From NCBI GenBank assembly GCA_041920215.1, contig JAYRSJ010000017.1:35887-99886 (forward strand): a stretch of 64,000 nt of DNA, read 5' to 3'. The position numbers and the translations under genes are program-made. This document shows positions 53,339 to 62,901 of the stretch, piece by piece. Each line of letters opens with the position of its first letter. The stretch's first letter is position 1. The stretch comes from JAYRSJ01 sp041920215. Lineage in GTDB: Bacteria > Pseudomonadota > Gammaproteobacteria > Burkholderiales > Burkholderiaceae_C. The notes beneath the pieces were generated by a model. That model saw only the letters and a list, made by a program, of their open reading frames with translations, was not told the origin of the DNA and searched no databases.

Positions 53339-54517
53339 ATGACCCAGAGGCGGCCCCTTTCGTCCCCAGCCACGCCCAAGCCTGCTCGCCAGGCGACCGG
53401 TGCCCTGCTCTGCCTGGCCTTGCTGGCCGCGCCGGCTCTGGCCACCACCTACCCCATCACACCGCAGCAGCGCCAGACAGCCGAACAGGTTGCCCAGGCC
53501 GGTGTGCCTCTGTCGGAACTTTCGCCCACCGCCCCCGACTCGCACACGGTCAAGCCGGGCGACACCCTGTGGGACATCTCGACCTTGTTCCTGACCAGCC
53601 CCTGGCGCTGGCCCGAACTGTGGGGCATGAACCGTGAGCAGATCAGCAACCCGCACCTGATCTATCCAGGCCAGGTCCTGGTGCTGGTCAAGCGCGACGG
53701 CCGCGCCAGCCTACAGCTGGCCCAGAACATGGGCGCCGGCAACGGCACGGTCAAGCTCTCGCCCCAGGTGCGCGCCACCCGGCTGGACGACAACCCGATC
53801 ACCGCGATACCGCAGCACCTGATCGAGCCCTTCCTGAACGAGGCGGTGGTCTTCGACAGCGATGAGCTGGCACGCGCGCCGCGCATCGTGGCGGCACAAG
53901 AGGGCCGCGTGCTGCTGACGGTCGGCGATCTCGCCTATGCGCGCGGCGACCTCAGCCAGGCCAGCGACTACCGGGTATTCCGTAACACCAAGCCGCTGCG
54001 CGATCCGAGCACCCAGGAAATCCTGGGCTATGAGGCGCCTTATCTGGGCACGGCCGAGCTGAGGCGCGCCGGCCAGGAGCCGCAGGCCGATGCCAAGACC
54101 GAGATCGTGCCGGCCACGCTGGCGATCAAGACGGTTCGCCAGGAGGTGGGGGTGGGCGACCGCCTGTCGCCAGTGCCGCAGCGCAGCTTCAACCGCTACC
54201 TGCCGCATGCACCCGGCAGTCCGATCGCCGGTCAGATCGTCTCCATTTATGGCGAGGCCTTGACGGCCGGCCAGAACCAAATCGTCGCCCTCAACCGCGG
54301 TGCGGCCGATGGTCTGGAGCGGGGCCATGTGCTGGCGCTGTGGCAGGCCGGCCGACGCATGGTCGACAAGACCGCGGACAAGGCGCAGCAGATCAAGCTG
54401 CCCGACGAGCGCCACGGCGTGCTGTTCGTGTTCCAGGTCTATCAGCGGGTCTCCTATGCGCTGATCATTTCGGTGAAGAATCCGGTTTCGCCCGGCGACC
54501 GCTTCACCCAGCCTTGA
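53339..54517 (+). CDS. Exported LysM-domain protein
   Basis: A 392-residue exported protein: signal peptide (about 1-35), then a LysM peptidoglycan-binding domain (about 69-116; HTVKPGDTLWDISTLFL with NPHLIYPGQVLVL) containing an extra tryptophan-rich insertion SPWRWPELWGMN. The remaining 275 residues have no motif I recognise but contain a beta-rich segment around 330-385. Located just before dprA, an arrangement conserved in Burkholderiales. It has its own 294-base upstream region shared with def. Confidence 0.88.
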   Translation: MTQRRPLSSPATPKPARQATGALLCLALLAAPALATTYPITPQQRQTAEQVAQAGVPLSELSPTAPDSHTVKPGDTLWDISTLFLTSPWRWPELWGMNREQISNPHLIYPGQVLVLVKRDGRASLQLAQNMGAGNGTVKLSPQVRATRLDDNPITAIPQHLIEPFLNEAVVFDSDELARAPRIVAAQEGRVLLTVGDLAYARGDLSQASDYRVFRNTKPLRDPSTQEILGYEAPYLGTAELRRAGQEPQADAKTEIVPATLAIKTVRQEVGVGDRLSPVPQRSFNRYLPHAPGSPIAGQIVSIYGEALTAGQNQIVALNRGAADGLERGHVLALWQAGRRMVDKTADKAQQIKLPDERHGVLFVFQVYQRVSYALIISVKNPVSPGDRFTQP

Positions 54518-54548
54518 CGGACCGCGACCGTCGCCCGAGTATCTGGCG

Positions 54549-55682
54549 ATGGAACGCGATGAACTGGGCGCCTGGCTGCGCCTGACCCAGGTTCCCGGCA
54601 TTGGCGCCGCTGCCGCACGACGCCTGCTGGCGGCCCTGGGTCCGCCGCGGGCGGTGCTGGACGCCCCCTTCGAGACCTGGGTCACCCTGCTTGGCCCGGC
54701 GCGCGCCCAGGTGCTGGCCGACGGGGCCGGCAGTGCGGCGCTGGCCCAGCAGTTGCAGCGGACCTGGGACTGGCTGCAGCACCATCCCGCTCACGATGTG
54801 CTGGTACTGGGCGATGTCGACTATCCGCCCGGCCTGCTGGCGATGGCGGACCCGCCGCTGCTGCTCTATCTGATCGGTCAACGCGAACTGCTGAACCAGC
54901 GCCCCGGCCTGGCCATCGTCGGCAGCCGGCACCCGACACCGCAGGGCCGGGACAATGCCAGAGGCTTCGCCCGCGAGCTGGGCACCGCCGGCCTCAGCAT
55001 CGTGTCGGGCCTGGCCCTGGGCATTGACAGCGCCGCCCACGAGGGCGCGCTGGCGGCCGCAGCGCCTACGCTCGCGGTGCTGGGCACCGGTGTCGACTTG
55101 ATCTATCCACCGCAGAACCTGGGCCTGGCCCAGCGCATCAGCCAGCAGGGCCTGCTGATCAGCGAGTACCCGTTGGGCACACCGCCGCTGGCGGCCAACT
55201 TCCCCAAGCGCAACCGGCTGATCGCCGGTCTCTCGGTCGGCTGCCTGGTGGTCGAGGCCGCGCTGCGCTCGGGCTCGCTGATCACCGCCCGCCTGGCGGC
55301 CGAGGCGGGCCGCGAGGTGTTCGCCATTCCCGGCTCCATCCACTCGGCCCAGAGCCATGGCTGTCACGAGTTGCTGCGCCAAGGCGCCGCCCTGGTCGAA
55401 AGCGCGCAGGACGTGCTGGCCGAGCTCAAGCTGGCACCGCCGCACGCCGCCGCTGCCAGCACCGAGCATGGCGAGAGCAGCGCCGACACCGCGGCGGGTC
55501 TGGACGATGCGGCCGAACGGGTGCTGACGGCGATGGGCTTCGAGCCGGTGGGCCTGGACGCCTTGATGGCGCGGGGCGGGTGGCCCGCCGACCAGCTCAA
55601 CGCCCTGCTGCTGGATCTGGAGCTGGCCGGTCGCGTGGCGCGGCTGCCGGGCCAGCTGTTCCAGCGCCGGCGTCAGGCCTGA
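54549..55682 (+). CDS. dprA: DNA-processing protein DprA
   Basis: DprA loads RecA onto incoming single-stranded DNA during natural transformation. The 377-residue product has an N-terminal SAM-like helical part, the Rossmann domain (AIVGSRHPTPQG, SGLALGIDSAAHEGAL, LGTGVDLIYPP, FPKRNRLIAGLS, RSGSLITARLAAEAGREVFAIPG segments) and a C-terminal winged-helix domain (about 310-370). The gene is intact, 31 bases after the LysM gene. Confidence 0.95.
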   Translation: MERDELGAWLRLTQVPGIGAAAARRLLAALGPPRAVLDAPFETWVTLLGPARAQVLADGAGSAALAQQLQRTWDWLQHHPAHDVLVLGDVDYPPGLLAMADPPLLLYLIGQRELLNQRPGLAIVGSRHPTPQGRDNARGFARELGTAGLSIVSGLALGIDSAAHEGALAAAAPTLAVLGTGVDLIYPPQNLGLAQRISQQGLLISEYPLGTPPLAANFPKRNRLIAGLSVGCLVVEAALRSGSLITARLAAEAGREVFAIPGSIHSAQSHGCHELLRQGAALVESAQDVLAELKLAPPHAAAASTEHGESSADTAAGLDDAAERVLTAMGFEPVGLDALMARGGWPADQLNALLLDLELAGRVARLPGQLFQRRRQA

Positions 55683-55777
55683 GCCGCGCCCGTCCGCCGC
55701 CTGGGCCGGTGATGCTGGGGATTTGCCCGGGTTCCGGCCTGCCGGCGGCATTGCGGGCCTGGGGTATCATGCCTCGC

Positions 55778-56230
55778 ATGTTTGACGTGCTCGTCTACCT
55801 CTACGAAACCTACTGGCGCCCGGATGCCTGTCCGGACCAGGCCCAGCTGCGGCGCAAGCTTTCGGCGGTAGGTTTCGAGACCGACGAGATCCAGGAAGCC
55901 CTGTCCTGGCTGGACGGTCTGACCGAAGCGGCCAAGAGCCACCACGGTGAGCAAGGCAAGGCGAGTTTGCGCGTCTACAGTGCCGACGAGCTCGACCATC
56001 TGGGCGAACCCTCGGTGGGCTTCATCAGCTTTCTGGAGTCGGCCGGCGTGCTGCCGCCGCCGATGCGCGAGATCGTGATCGACCGCAGCATGGCGATCTC
56101 GGGCGGCCCGATGGATCTGGAAGACCTGAAGATCATCGTGCTGATGGTGTTCTGGAGTCTGGGCGAGGAGCCCGATGCCCTGATCCTGGACGAGCTCTTC
56201 GTCGCCCCGGAAGACCGGCTGATCCACTGA
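55778..56230 (+). CDS. smg: DUF494 family protein Smg
   Basis: A 150-residue protein of the Smg/DUF494 family, function unestablished, often found beside dprA and fmt/def as here. It opens MFDVLVYLYETYWRPDACP, and ends in an acidic, helical region (LILDELFVAPEDRLIH). ATG 55778 matches the usual family start; ATG 55769 in the same frame is also possible. A TATCAT hexamer just upstream could act as a -10 element. Confidence 0.9.
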   Translation: MFDVLVYLYETYWRPDACPDQAQLRRKLSAVGFETDEIQEALSWLDGLTEAAKSHHGEQGKASLRVYSADELDHLGEPSVGFISFLESAGVLPPPMREIVIDRSMAISGGPMDLEDLKIIVLMVFWSLGEEPDALILDELFVAPEDRLIH

Positions 56231-56267
56231 CAGGCGGCGGCACCAGCGGCGCTGCGCCGTGGCGCAC

Positions 56268-58565
56268 TCAGTTCAGCAATCGCGTCGGATCCACATCCAG
56301 CTTGGCCAGCGCATTGCGGGTGGCCTTGACCGTCAGCGCCTCGTCTTGCGCCGGCAGCAGCAAGCCTGCCTGCAGGAAGGCCGCCAGCCGGTTGAGCTGG
56401 AACAGCACGCCACGGCCCTTGGGCGACACAAAGAGAATCAGCTGATGGCGCATGCCGCGCCAGGCCAGCTGCATGGCCTCGTTGCGGCCGCGGTAGTCCA
56501 GCATGTACCAGCCGCCCACCTGCAACTCGCGGGCCCAGGCCAGCATGGCCGGGGTCGGCGCCGAGCCCCCCTCGGCCACCACCTCCAGATCCTCGGTCTC
56601 GTGGCCGGACAGATCGCGCACCAGGTTCTCGTTGATCTCCATCGCGCCGGTATCGGGCAGCATGGCTTCCAGCGTCTGCAACTGGTCCATCAGCTCGTCC
56701 AGGCGCTCGCGCGGGATGGCGGCCGTCTTGGCGGTGAAGGCGGCCGCCAGCGCATTGTTGAGCGCGCGGATATGCTCGTCCTGCTTTTCGGTCGGTAGCC
56801 CCGCCTGCACCATGCCGTCGCGCAGCGTCTTCAGCAGCGGCGGCAGGCGGCGTATCACCTCGGCCCGCTCCTCGCGGGACACCTTGGCGCTGGCGGACCA
56901 GATCAGATCCGCAGCGGCTCGCTTCATCAGCTTGGTGTTGTCGGACTGGGCGCCGCTGCGTACCGCGGTGACGGCCAGCACATCGGCCCAGGTCTGGAAC
57001 AGGAAGTCGCGCACGCCGTCCTGCACCGGCACCTCGTTGAGCATCTTGCGCAGCTCGATGGTGTACTGGATGGCCAGCGTTTCGCGCTGCTCGACCTGCT
57101 GGGCCAGCGACACGCCGCGCACACTGGCCTCGTTCTCATTCTCGAAGTAATGACTGAGGAACTTCTCGAACTCGGTCAGCACCGTCTGGAACACCCGGCG
57201 CCCGGTGTCAGGATAGGCCTCGACCACCTGGACGACGCGCTTGATCTCGCGCTCCAGCGCATCGCCGGTGCTGCCGGAGGTGCTGGCATTGAAGCCCATC
57301 ACGCAGGCGCCCATGCGGTCGATCAGATTGCGTGCCGGATGATCAGCCGTAGCGAAGAAGTCGGGCTCGCTGACGGCAACGCGCAGCACCGGCATCTGCA
57401 GGCGCGCGAACCAGACGCGCACCGAAGCCGGTATGCGCTCTTCCATCAGGATGGCCTGGAACAGCAGGGCCACGATCTCGATGGTGGCACGCTCGGCCGG
57501 GGTATCGGCAGCCTGCTTCAGCACCTGCTTGAAGGCCTGGTTGCGGACCTTGATCTCCTCGAGCTGCTGCTGCGGCGCCGGCAGCTCGATGTCGGCCAAT
57601 GCGGGCCGTCGCTGCAAAGACTCCTGCGCGTGCTGTATCGCGGCCTGCAGGCGGGGCGAGGCGGTTGATGGCGCACCGCCGTGACTGCTCGCACCGTGGC
57701 GGCTGCCAGCCACCGTGGCCGCGAACTCGGGCACCTGGCGGCTGACCACCCGCTGCAGCAGTTGCATCACCTCGTCGGCCTGCGTGCTGCGTCGGCTACT
57801 GGTGGCTGCGGCCTGCGCCAGCTGGCGCGGCATATGGCGGCTGTCCTCCTGGGCCAGCGGCGCACCGGAGGCCGAGCGGGCGCCCGCATTCATCACCGCG
57901 GCGGCCGAGGGCGCACGCCGGATGAAGGGCCGCAGATCTACCTCGGGCAGCACACCCTGCTGCACCAGCCAGCGATTGGTCTCGTGATAGGCCTCGCCCA
58001 GCACCTGGGCGAACTCGGCATGCAGGCTGGTCTTGAGCATCTGCCACTCGGCCGCCCCCAGGCCGCTGCGCCGCCAGCAGTCCAGCACCAAGCGCGCCAC
58101 CACCGGTGCACGCATCAGATCGTCGGCCGGCAACTCGTCCTGCCGCTCCAGCTCATGCATGCGGGTGCGCAGATCGGTGAACTCCCAGGACGCCTTGTCC
58201 ATCATCGCCAGCGCCAGACGTGAGCTGGTGATCTCGCGCTCTATCGTATCGTCGTCTACCAGGGACAGCGCCACAGGGGGGCGCCCGGCCGCCGCTGCGG
58301 CGGCCGCCGCCGCATCCACGCCCGCCTGCAGTGCATGGCGCAGCGCGTGGCCAAGCAGGTTCAGCCAAGCCGGACCCAGCCGCTGCCAGCTGGCCACGCC
58401 CTCACGCCTCGCCACCATCACCGGGTACTCGGCCGGCAGCAGCAGAAGCTGATGGGCGGCGTCGTTGAGCGCTGCCATCGCCGGCTGCAGGCCGCGCACC
58501 ATCGCGTCGGCGTAGACCCGCCGCGCTTGCGTCGCCAAGGCCTGGTTGCGGGCGGCTGCGGTCAT
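56268..58565 (-). CDS. DUF1631 family protein
   Basis: A 765-residue, largely helical cytoplasmic protein of the DUF1631 family. The N-terminal third contains the family phrases AAHQLLLLPAE and LVDDDTIEREIT; a nine-alanine run sits near residue 85-95; the C-terminal part (about 660-750) has a small beta domain (LQVGGWYMLDYRGRNEAMQLAW read in two halves) reminiscent of PilZ-like barrels, but the PilZ arginine motif is not clear. Function unknown. It follows secF by 46 bases on the same strand, possibly by readthrough. Confidence 0.85.
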   Translation of the reverse strand: MTAAARNQALATQARRVYADAMVRGLQPAMAALNDAAHQLLLLPAEYPVMVARREGVASWQRLGPAWLNLLGHALRHALQAGVDAAAAAAAAAGRPPVALSLVDDDTIEREITSSRLALAMMDKASWEFTDLRTRMHELERQDELPADDLMRAPVVARLVLDCWRRSGLGAAEWQMLKTSLHAEFAQVLGEAYHETNRWLVQQGVLPEVDLRPFIRRAPSAAAVMNAGARSASGAPLAQEDSRHMPRQLAQAAATSSRRSTQADEVMQLLQRVVSRQVPEFAATVAGSRHGASSHGGAPSTASPRLQAAIQHAQESLQRRPALADIELPAPQQQLEEIKVRNQAFKQVLKQAADTPAERATIEIVALLFQAILMEERIPASVRVWFARLQMPVLRVAVSEPDFFATADHPARNLIDRMGACVMGFNASTSGSTGDALEREIKRVVQVVEAYPDTGRRVFQTVLTEFEKFLSHYFENENEASVRGVSLAQQVEQRETLAIQYTIELRKMLNEVPVQDGVRDFLFQTWADVLAVTAVRSGAQSDNTKLMKRAAADLIWSASAKVSREERAEVIRRLPPLLKTLRDGMVQAGLPTEKQDEHIRALNNALAAAFTAKTAAIPRERLDELMDQLQTLEAMLPDTGAMEINENLVRDLSGHETEDLEVVAEGGSAPTPAMLAWARELQVGGWYMLDYRGRNEAMQLAWRGMRHQLILFVSPKGRGVLFQLNRLAAFLQAGLLLPAQDEALTVKATRNALAKLDVDPTRLLN

Positions 58566-58611
58566 GAAGTCAGGAGAGGCTGCGAGTGGGCGTGGACACT
58601 ATGCGGCCACT

Positions 58612-59643
58612 CTACACCACCGCCCCACCGTTCGGATCGTTAGGGTCGTCCGTGCTGACCGGTGCCTTGACCAGATCCTCGCGTTTGACGCCCAGCCACA
58701 TCGCGATCGCCGCGGCCACGAAGACCGAGGAGTAGATGCCGAACAGGATGCCGATCGTCAGTGCCACCGCGAAGTAATGCAGGGTGGGACCGCCGAAGAT
58801 CAGCATGGACAGCACCATCATCTGGGTAGAACCGTGGGTGATGATGGTGCGGCTCATCGTCGAGGTGATCGCGTGGTCGATGATCTGCGGCGTGTCGAGC
58901 TTGCGGAACTTGCGGAAGGCCTCGCGCACCCGGTCGAAGATCACCACCGACTCGTTGACCGAATAGCCCAGCACCGCCAGCACCGCCGCCAGCACCGAGA
59001 GCGAGAACTCCCACTGGAAGAAGGCGAAGAAGCCCAGGATGATGACCACGTCGTGCAGGTTGGCGATGATGCCGGCGACTGCGAACTTCCATTCGAAGCG
59101 CAGTGCCAGATAGATCATGATGCCGACGATCGTGAAGGCCAGGGCCTTGGCCGCATCGGCGGCCAGCTCCGCGCCCACCGCCGGGCCGACGACCTCGGAG
59201 CGCGACAGCTTCAGCGGCTCGGCACCGGCTTTGTCACAGACCTCGCGGCTGATGGACTCGCCTTCAGGCGTGACCGACTCGCGGCGCGAAACCGCACCTC
59301 CCTCGGCCTTGCACAGCTCGCCAAACACCTGGCTGACCAGTTCGGTCTGCTTGATGCCCTCCTTCAGCGGCAGGCGGATCAGCACATCGCGCGAGGTGCC
59401 GAAGTTCTGCACCTGGATTTCGCCGAAATCCATCGCCTCGATGCTTTGGCGGGTACGCTCGATGTCGGCGGTCTGCGCATAGGCGACCTCGATCACCGTG
59501 CCACCGGTGAACTCGATGGAGAAATGCAGGCCGCGGGTGACGATGAAGAAGACCGCCAGCGCGAAGGTGATGAAGGAAATCGCGTTGAGCACCAACGCAT
59601 GCTTCATGAACGGGATATCCCGTTTGATGCGGAACAGTTCCAT
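58612..59643 (-). CDS. secF: Protein translocase subunit SecF
   Basis: SecF works with SecD to use the proton-motive force in late steps of Sec export. The 343-residue product has six membrane segments with a first periplasmic loop (about 40-150), the conserved IEFTGGTVIEV, and the GYSVNESVVIFDRVRE motif. The periplasmic loop contains an extra stretch with two cysteines (ELCKAEGG, REVCDKAG), longer than in E. coli. It is 11 bases after secD. Confidence 0.95.
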   Translation of the reverse strand: MELFRIKRDIPFMKHALVLNAISFITFALAVFFIVTRGLHFSIEFTGGTVIEVAYAQTADIERTRQSIEAMDFGEIQVQNFGTSRDVLIRLPLKEGIKQTELVSQVFGELCKAEGGAVSRRESVTPEGESISREVCDKAGAEPLKLSRSEVVGPAVGAELAADAAKALAFTIVGIMIYLALRFEWKFAVAGIIANLHDVVIILGFFAFFQWEFSLSVLAAVLAVLGYSVNESVVIFDRVREAFRKFRKLDTPQIIDHAITSTMSRTIITHGSTQMMVLSMLIFGGPTLHYFAVALTIGILFGIYSSVFVAAAIAMWLGVKREDLVKAPVSTDDPNDPNGGAVV

Positions 59644-59654
59644 GACTTGCTTTC

Positions 59655-61532
59655 TCAGGCCTCAGGCGTGGCTGCGCCACCCTCGGGCTTCCAGATCTGA
59701 CCGATAGACACGCTCTTGAGCTTCTTCTGACGGCCGTACCAGAGGTTGACCAGACCGCGCGAGAACACGACGGCGGAGAACATCGAGGTCAGGATGCCCA
59801 GGCAGTGCACCACCGCGAAGCCCTTGACCGGACCGGAACCGAAGGCCAGCAGCGCCACGCCCGCGATCAGCGTGGTGACATTGGAGTCGAAGATGGTGGC
59901 CCAGGCGCGCTCATAGCCCGCATGGATGGCCATCTGCGGCGAGGCCCCGGCGCGCAGCTCCTCGCGCACCCGCTCATTGATCAGCACGTTGGAGTCGATC
60001 GCCATGCCCAGCACCAGGGCGATGGCGGCCATACCCGGCAGGCTCAGCGTGGCCTGCAGCATGGACAGCACCGCCACCAGCAGCAGCAGATTGAAGGCCA
60101 GGGCCAGCGAGGAAAACACGCCGAACAGCATGTAGTACACGCACATGAAGACCGCCACCGCCACAAAGCCCCAGACCACCGAGGCCAGCCCCTTGGCGAT
60201 GTTCTCGGCGCCCAGGGTCGGGCCTATGGTGCGCTCCTCGATGATCTCCATCGGGGCAGCCAGCGAGCCGGCGCGCAGCAGCAGCGCGGTGTCATTGGCT
60301 TCCTGCGTGGTCATCGCACCGGAGATCTGGAAGCGGTTGCCAAGCTCGCCGCGGATATTGGGCGCGGTGACGACCTCGCCCTTGCCCTTCTCGAACAGCA
60401 GGATGGCCATGCGCTTGCCGATGTTCTCGCGCGAGACCTCCTTCATGATGCGCGCGCCCTTGGCATCCACGGTCAGATGCACCGCCGGCTGCTGGTTCTC
60501 GTCGAAGCCGGCCTGCGCGTCGATCAGGTTGTCGCCGGTCAGCACCACCTGGCGCTTGACGATGATGGGACCGAAGCCGCGATCGATGTAGCGCTCGGTA
60601 CCGAAGGGCACGGGGCCACTGCCGGCCAGGGCCGCCTGGGCCTCGGCGCTATCGTCGACCATGCGCAGCTCCAGCGTGGCGGTGCGGCCGATGATGTCCT
60701 TGGCGCGGGCGGTGTCCTGCACGCCCGGCAGCTGCACGACGATGCGGTCGGCACCCTGCTGCTGGATCACCGGCTCGCTGGTACCCAGCTCGTTGACCCG
60801 GTTGTGCAACGTCGTGATGTTCTGCTTCAACGCGGCGTCCTGCACCGCCACCAGGGCCTGGGGCTTGAGTGCACCCAGCAGGCGCGGCTCACCGGCGGCC
60901 GCTGCAGAGGCGGTCCATTGGACGTCGGCGAGCTGCTCGCTCAGCAGGGTGCGGGCTTGCTCCATCACCGCCGCCTCGCGGAAGGCGATCGCCACCTGAT
61001 TGCCATCGCGGCTGATGCCGGCGTGGCGGATGTTCTTGTCGCGCAGCAGGCTGCGCACATCGCCGGTCAGCGCGTCGGCCTTCTTGGTCAGCGCCGCCTT
61101 CATGTCCACCTGCATCAGGAAGTGGACGCCGCCGCGCAGGTCCAGGCCCAGATACATGGGAAAAGCGTGCAACTGCGCCAGCCACTGCGGCGAGCGCGAC
61201 AGCAGATTCAGCGCAACGATATAGGCAGGGTCGGCCGGATCGCTGTTGAGCGCATGGCTGATCGCATCCTTGGCCTTGATCTGCACATCGGTGCTATCAA
61301 AGCGCGCCTTGACCGAATTGCCATCCAGCTGCACAAAGTCCGCCTGCAGCCCGGCCGCCTTGAGCGCTTGCTCGATGCGATCACGGGTGTCGACGCCGAC
61401 CTTGACGGTGGCCTTGGCGCTGGACACCTGCACCGCCGGCGATTCACCGAAGAAGTTCGGCAGGGTGTAGATCAGGCCGATGACGAGCGCGACCAGGATG
61501 GTCGCGTACTTCCACAGCGGGTAACGATTCAT
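59655..61532 (-). CDS. secD: Protein translocase subunit SecD
   Basis: SecD, 625 residues, has an N-terminal membrane segment, a large periplasmic P1 domain with LGLDLRGGVHFLMQVD, and five C-terminal membrane helices with GMAIDSNVLINERVREEL containing the essential acidic residue. AGAGGA precedes ATG 61532. A strong intrinsic terminator lies between yajC and this gene, which is unusual for a yajC-secD-secF unit. Confidence 0.96.
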   Translation of the reverse strand: MNRYPLWKYATILVALVIGLIYTLPNFFGESPAVQVSSAKATVKVGVDTRDRIEQALKAAGLQADFVQLDGNSVKARFDSTDVQIKAKDAISHALNSDPADPAYIVALNLLSRSPQWLAQLHAFPMYLGLDLRGGVHFLMQVDMKAALTKKADALTGDVRSLLRDKNIRHAGISRDGNQVAIAFREAAVMEQARTLLSEQLADVQWTASAAAAGEPRLLGALKPQALVAVQDAALKQNITTLHNRVNELGTSEPVIQQQGADRIVVQLPGVQDTARAKDIIGRTATLELRMVDDSAEAQAALAGSGPVPFGTERYIDRGFGPIIVKRQVVLTGDNLIDAQAGFDENQQPAVHLTVDAKGARIMKEVSRENIGKRMAILLFEKGKGEVVTAPNIRGELGNRFQISGAMTTQEANDTALLLRAGSLAAPMEIIEERTIGPTLGAENIAKGLASVVWGFVAVAVFMCVYYMLFGVFSSLALAFNLLLLVAVLSMLQATLSLPGMAAIALVLGMAIDSNVLINERVREELRAGASPQMAIHAGYERAWATIFDSNVTTLIAGVALLAFGSGPVKGFAVVHCLGILTSMFSAVVFSRGLVNLWYGRQKKLKSVSIGQIWKPEGGAATPEA

Positions 61533-61585
61533 GGAGCATCCTCTGGGCGAGACGCTGGCAGCTATGGCGCCGGTTCGCCCCTTCT

Positions 61586-61621
61586 AAAAAGCCCGACCGC
61601 ATGGCGGGCATGCGGCCGGGC
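61586..61621 (-). terminator. Intrinsic terminator between yajC and secD
   Basis: GCCCGACCGCATG (61591-61603) pairs with CATGCGGCCGGGC (61609-61621) with one mismatch around a 5-base loop; on the minus strand it is followed by TTTTT (61590-61586). A second hairpin, GGGAGGC/GCCTCCC (61628-61645), lies just before it. Both follow the yajC stop at 61667. Confidence 0.85.
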
Positions 61622-61666
61622 CTGGTCGGGAGGCGACGGCCTCCCGCGGGTCACTCGAAGCGACGC

Positions 61667-61993
61667 TTACTTGACCGTGCCCTTGGGCAGGACCTGGACC
61701 ACCGCACCGCGCTGCACCTGCAACTCGACGCCGCTGGCCACTTCCAGCGTCAGATAGCTGTCGCCCATCTTGGACACCTTGCCCAGCAGACCACCGGCGG
61801 TGATCACCTCATCACCCTTGGCCAGCGCTTCGATCATGGCCTTGTGCTCTTTCTGCTTCTTCATCTGGGGCCGGATCATCACGAAGTACAGCACCACGAA
61901 CATCAGCACCAGCGGCAGCATGCTCAACAGGCTGGACTCGGTGCTTGCAGCAGCAGCGGGCGCGGCTTGGGCAAATGCGTTGGAAATAAACAC
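61667..61993 (-). CDS. yajC: Sec translocon accessory protein YajC
   Basis: A 108-residue inner-membrane protein: a short N-terminus, one membrane helix (about 25-48, MLPLVLMFVVLYFVMIRPQ) and a cytoplasmic domain with AMIEALAKGDEVITAGGLLGKV. GTG 61993 is preferred because GAGGAA lies 7 bases upstream; an in-frame GTG at 62008 is the alternative. The usual upstream partners queA and tgt are absent: the neighbour is a divergent GntR gene. Confidence 0.94.
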   Translation of the reverse strand: MFISNAFAQAAPAAAASTESSLLSMLPLVLMFVVLYFVMIRPQMKKQKEHKAMIEALAKGDEVITAGGLLGKVSKMGDSYLTLEVASGVELQVQRGAVVQVLPKGTVK

Positions 61994-62108
61994 GTCGGGA
62001 TTCCTCACAAGAAAGCCGCCCTGGGCGGGCGGAAGAGCCTGGGATTGTATGCGCGCGCTCCGACACAGGAATGCCAGCCAGGGCGCGGATAACCCTTGGC
62101 AACTGGGG

Positions 62109-62137
62109 TTGACAAGAAAAATCTCAACTCATATTCT
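62109..62137 (+). promoter_or_regulatory. Near-consensus sigma-70 promoter of the GntR/hydroxyproline operon
   Basis: TTGACA (62109-62114), a 17-base spacer and TATTCT (62132-62137) give the best promoter match in the window. Transcription would begin near 62144, inside an AT-rich pseudo-palindrome (AATATATT at 62141-62148) that could be the operator for the GntR regulator it drives. Confidence 0.8.
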
Positions 62138-62241
62138 GTAAATATATTAATTGCGCGCACCCACCGGAACCGCCGCACACCAGCGCGGCGAAGGTGCAAA
62201 CCCTGCGGCAGGCGCCGTCAGCGTGCTGCGATGATGAGGCC

Positions 62242-62901
62242 ATGAGTACCGAGACCGCAGAACAAGACAACAAGCGCCGCGTGGCCGACCAGGCCTACGA
62301 TGCGATCGAGTCCTTGATTGCCACGCTGGCGCTCAAGCCCGGCGCCCCCATTGTCGAGGCGGAGCTGATTGAGCGCATCGGCCTGGGTCGCACCCCGACG
62401 CGCGAGGCGCTGATGCGCCTGGTCAGCAATGGCCTGATCGTGCAGCTGCCGCGCCGCGGCCTGCGCGTCAGCGACATCTGGCTGGCCGAGCAACTGGACC
62501 TGATCGAGGCGCGCCGGGTGCTGGAGCGCCTGATCGCCGCCACCTCTGCGCGCCGCGCCAGTCCGGCCCAGCGCAGCGAGCTGCTGCTGTGCGCCGAGGC
62601 CATGGTCGAAGCCGGCCGGCACGACGATCTGGCGGCCTATATGAGCGCCGATCAGGCCCTGGACCGGGTCAACCATGCGGCCTGCCGCAATCCCTTCGCG
62701 GTCACGGCCATCGTGCCGATGATCATCCAGTGCCGCCGCTTCTGGTATGCCCATCAGCACCAGGGCGATACCCGTCAGGGTGCGGCCTGCCATCTGCAGC
62801 TGGCCCAGGCCATCGCAGCTGGGAACGCCGACCGCGCCGCCCTGGCCAGCGATGCGCTGATGGACTATCTGCGCAGCTTTGCCCAGCAGGTCATAGATTG
62901 A
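62242..62901 (+). CDS. GntR-family (FadR/VanR-type) transcriptional regulator
   Basis: A 219-residue regulator. The N-terminal winged helix (about 10-75) has VADQAYDAIESLIATLALKPG (in the usual GntR form), IGLGRTPTREALMRLVSNGLI and PRRGLRV; the C-terminal helical FCD-like effector domain spans about 85-210, with the acidic and histidine residues (DLIEARRVLE, DQALDRVNHAA, LQLAQAI) in the metal/ligand pattern of the family. It is translationally coupled to the racemase-family gene (TGATG, stop and start sharing a base), so it probably senses a hydroxyproline-related compound and controls its own operon. Confidence 0.88.
   Translation: MSTETAEQDNKRRVADQAYDAIESLIATLALKPGAPIVEAELIERIGLGRTPTREALMRLVSNGLIVQLPRRGLRVSDIWLAEQLDLIEARRVLERLIAATSARRASPAQRSELLLCAEAMVEAGRHDDLAAYMSADQALDRVNHAACRNPFAVTAIVPMIIQCRRFWYAHQHQGDTRQGAACHLQLAQAIAAGNADRAALASDALMDYLRSFAQQVID

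Noticed and set aside
61994..62008. GTG 62008 as the yajC start
   Set aside because: GAGGAA lies inside that extension and is correctly spaced for GTG 61993.
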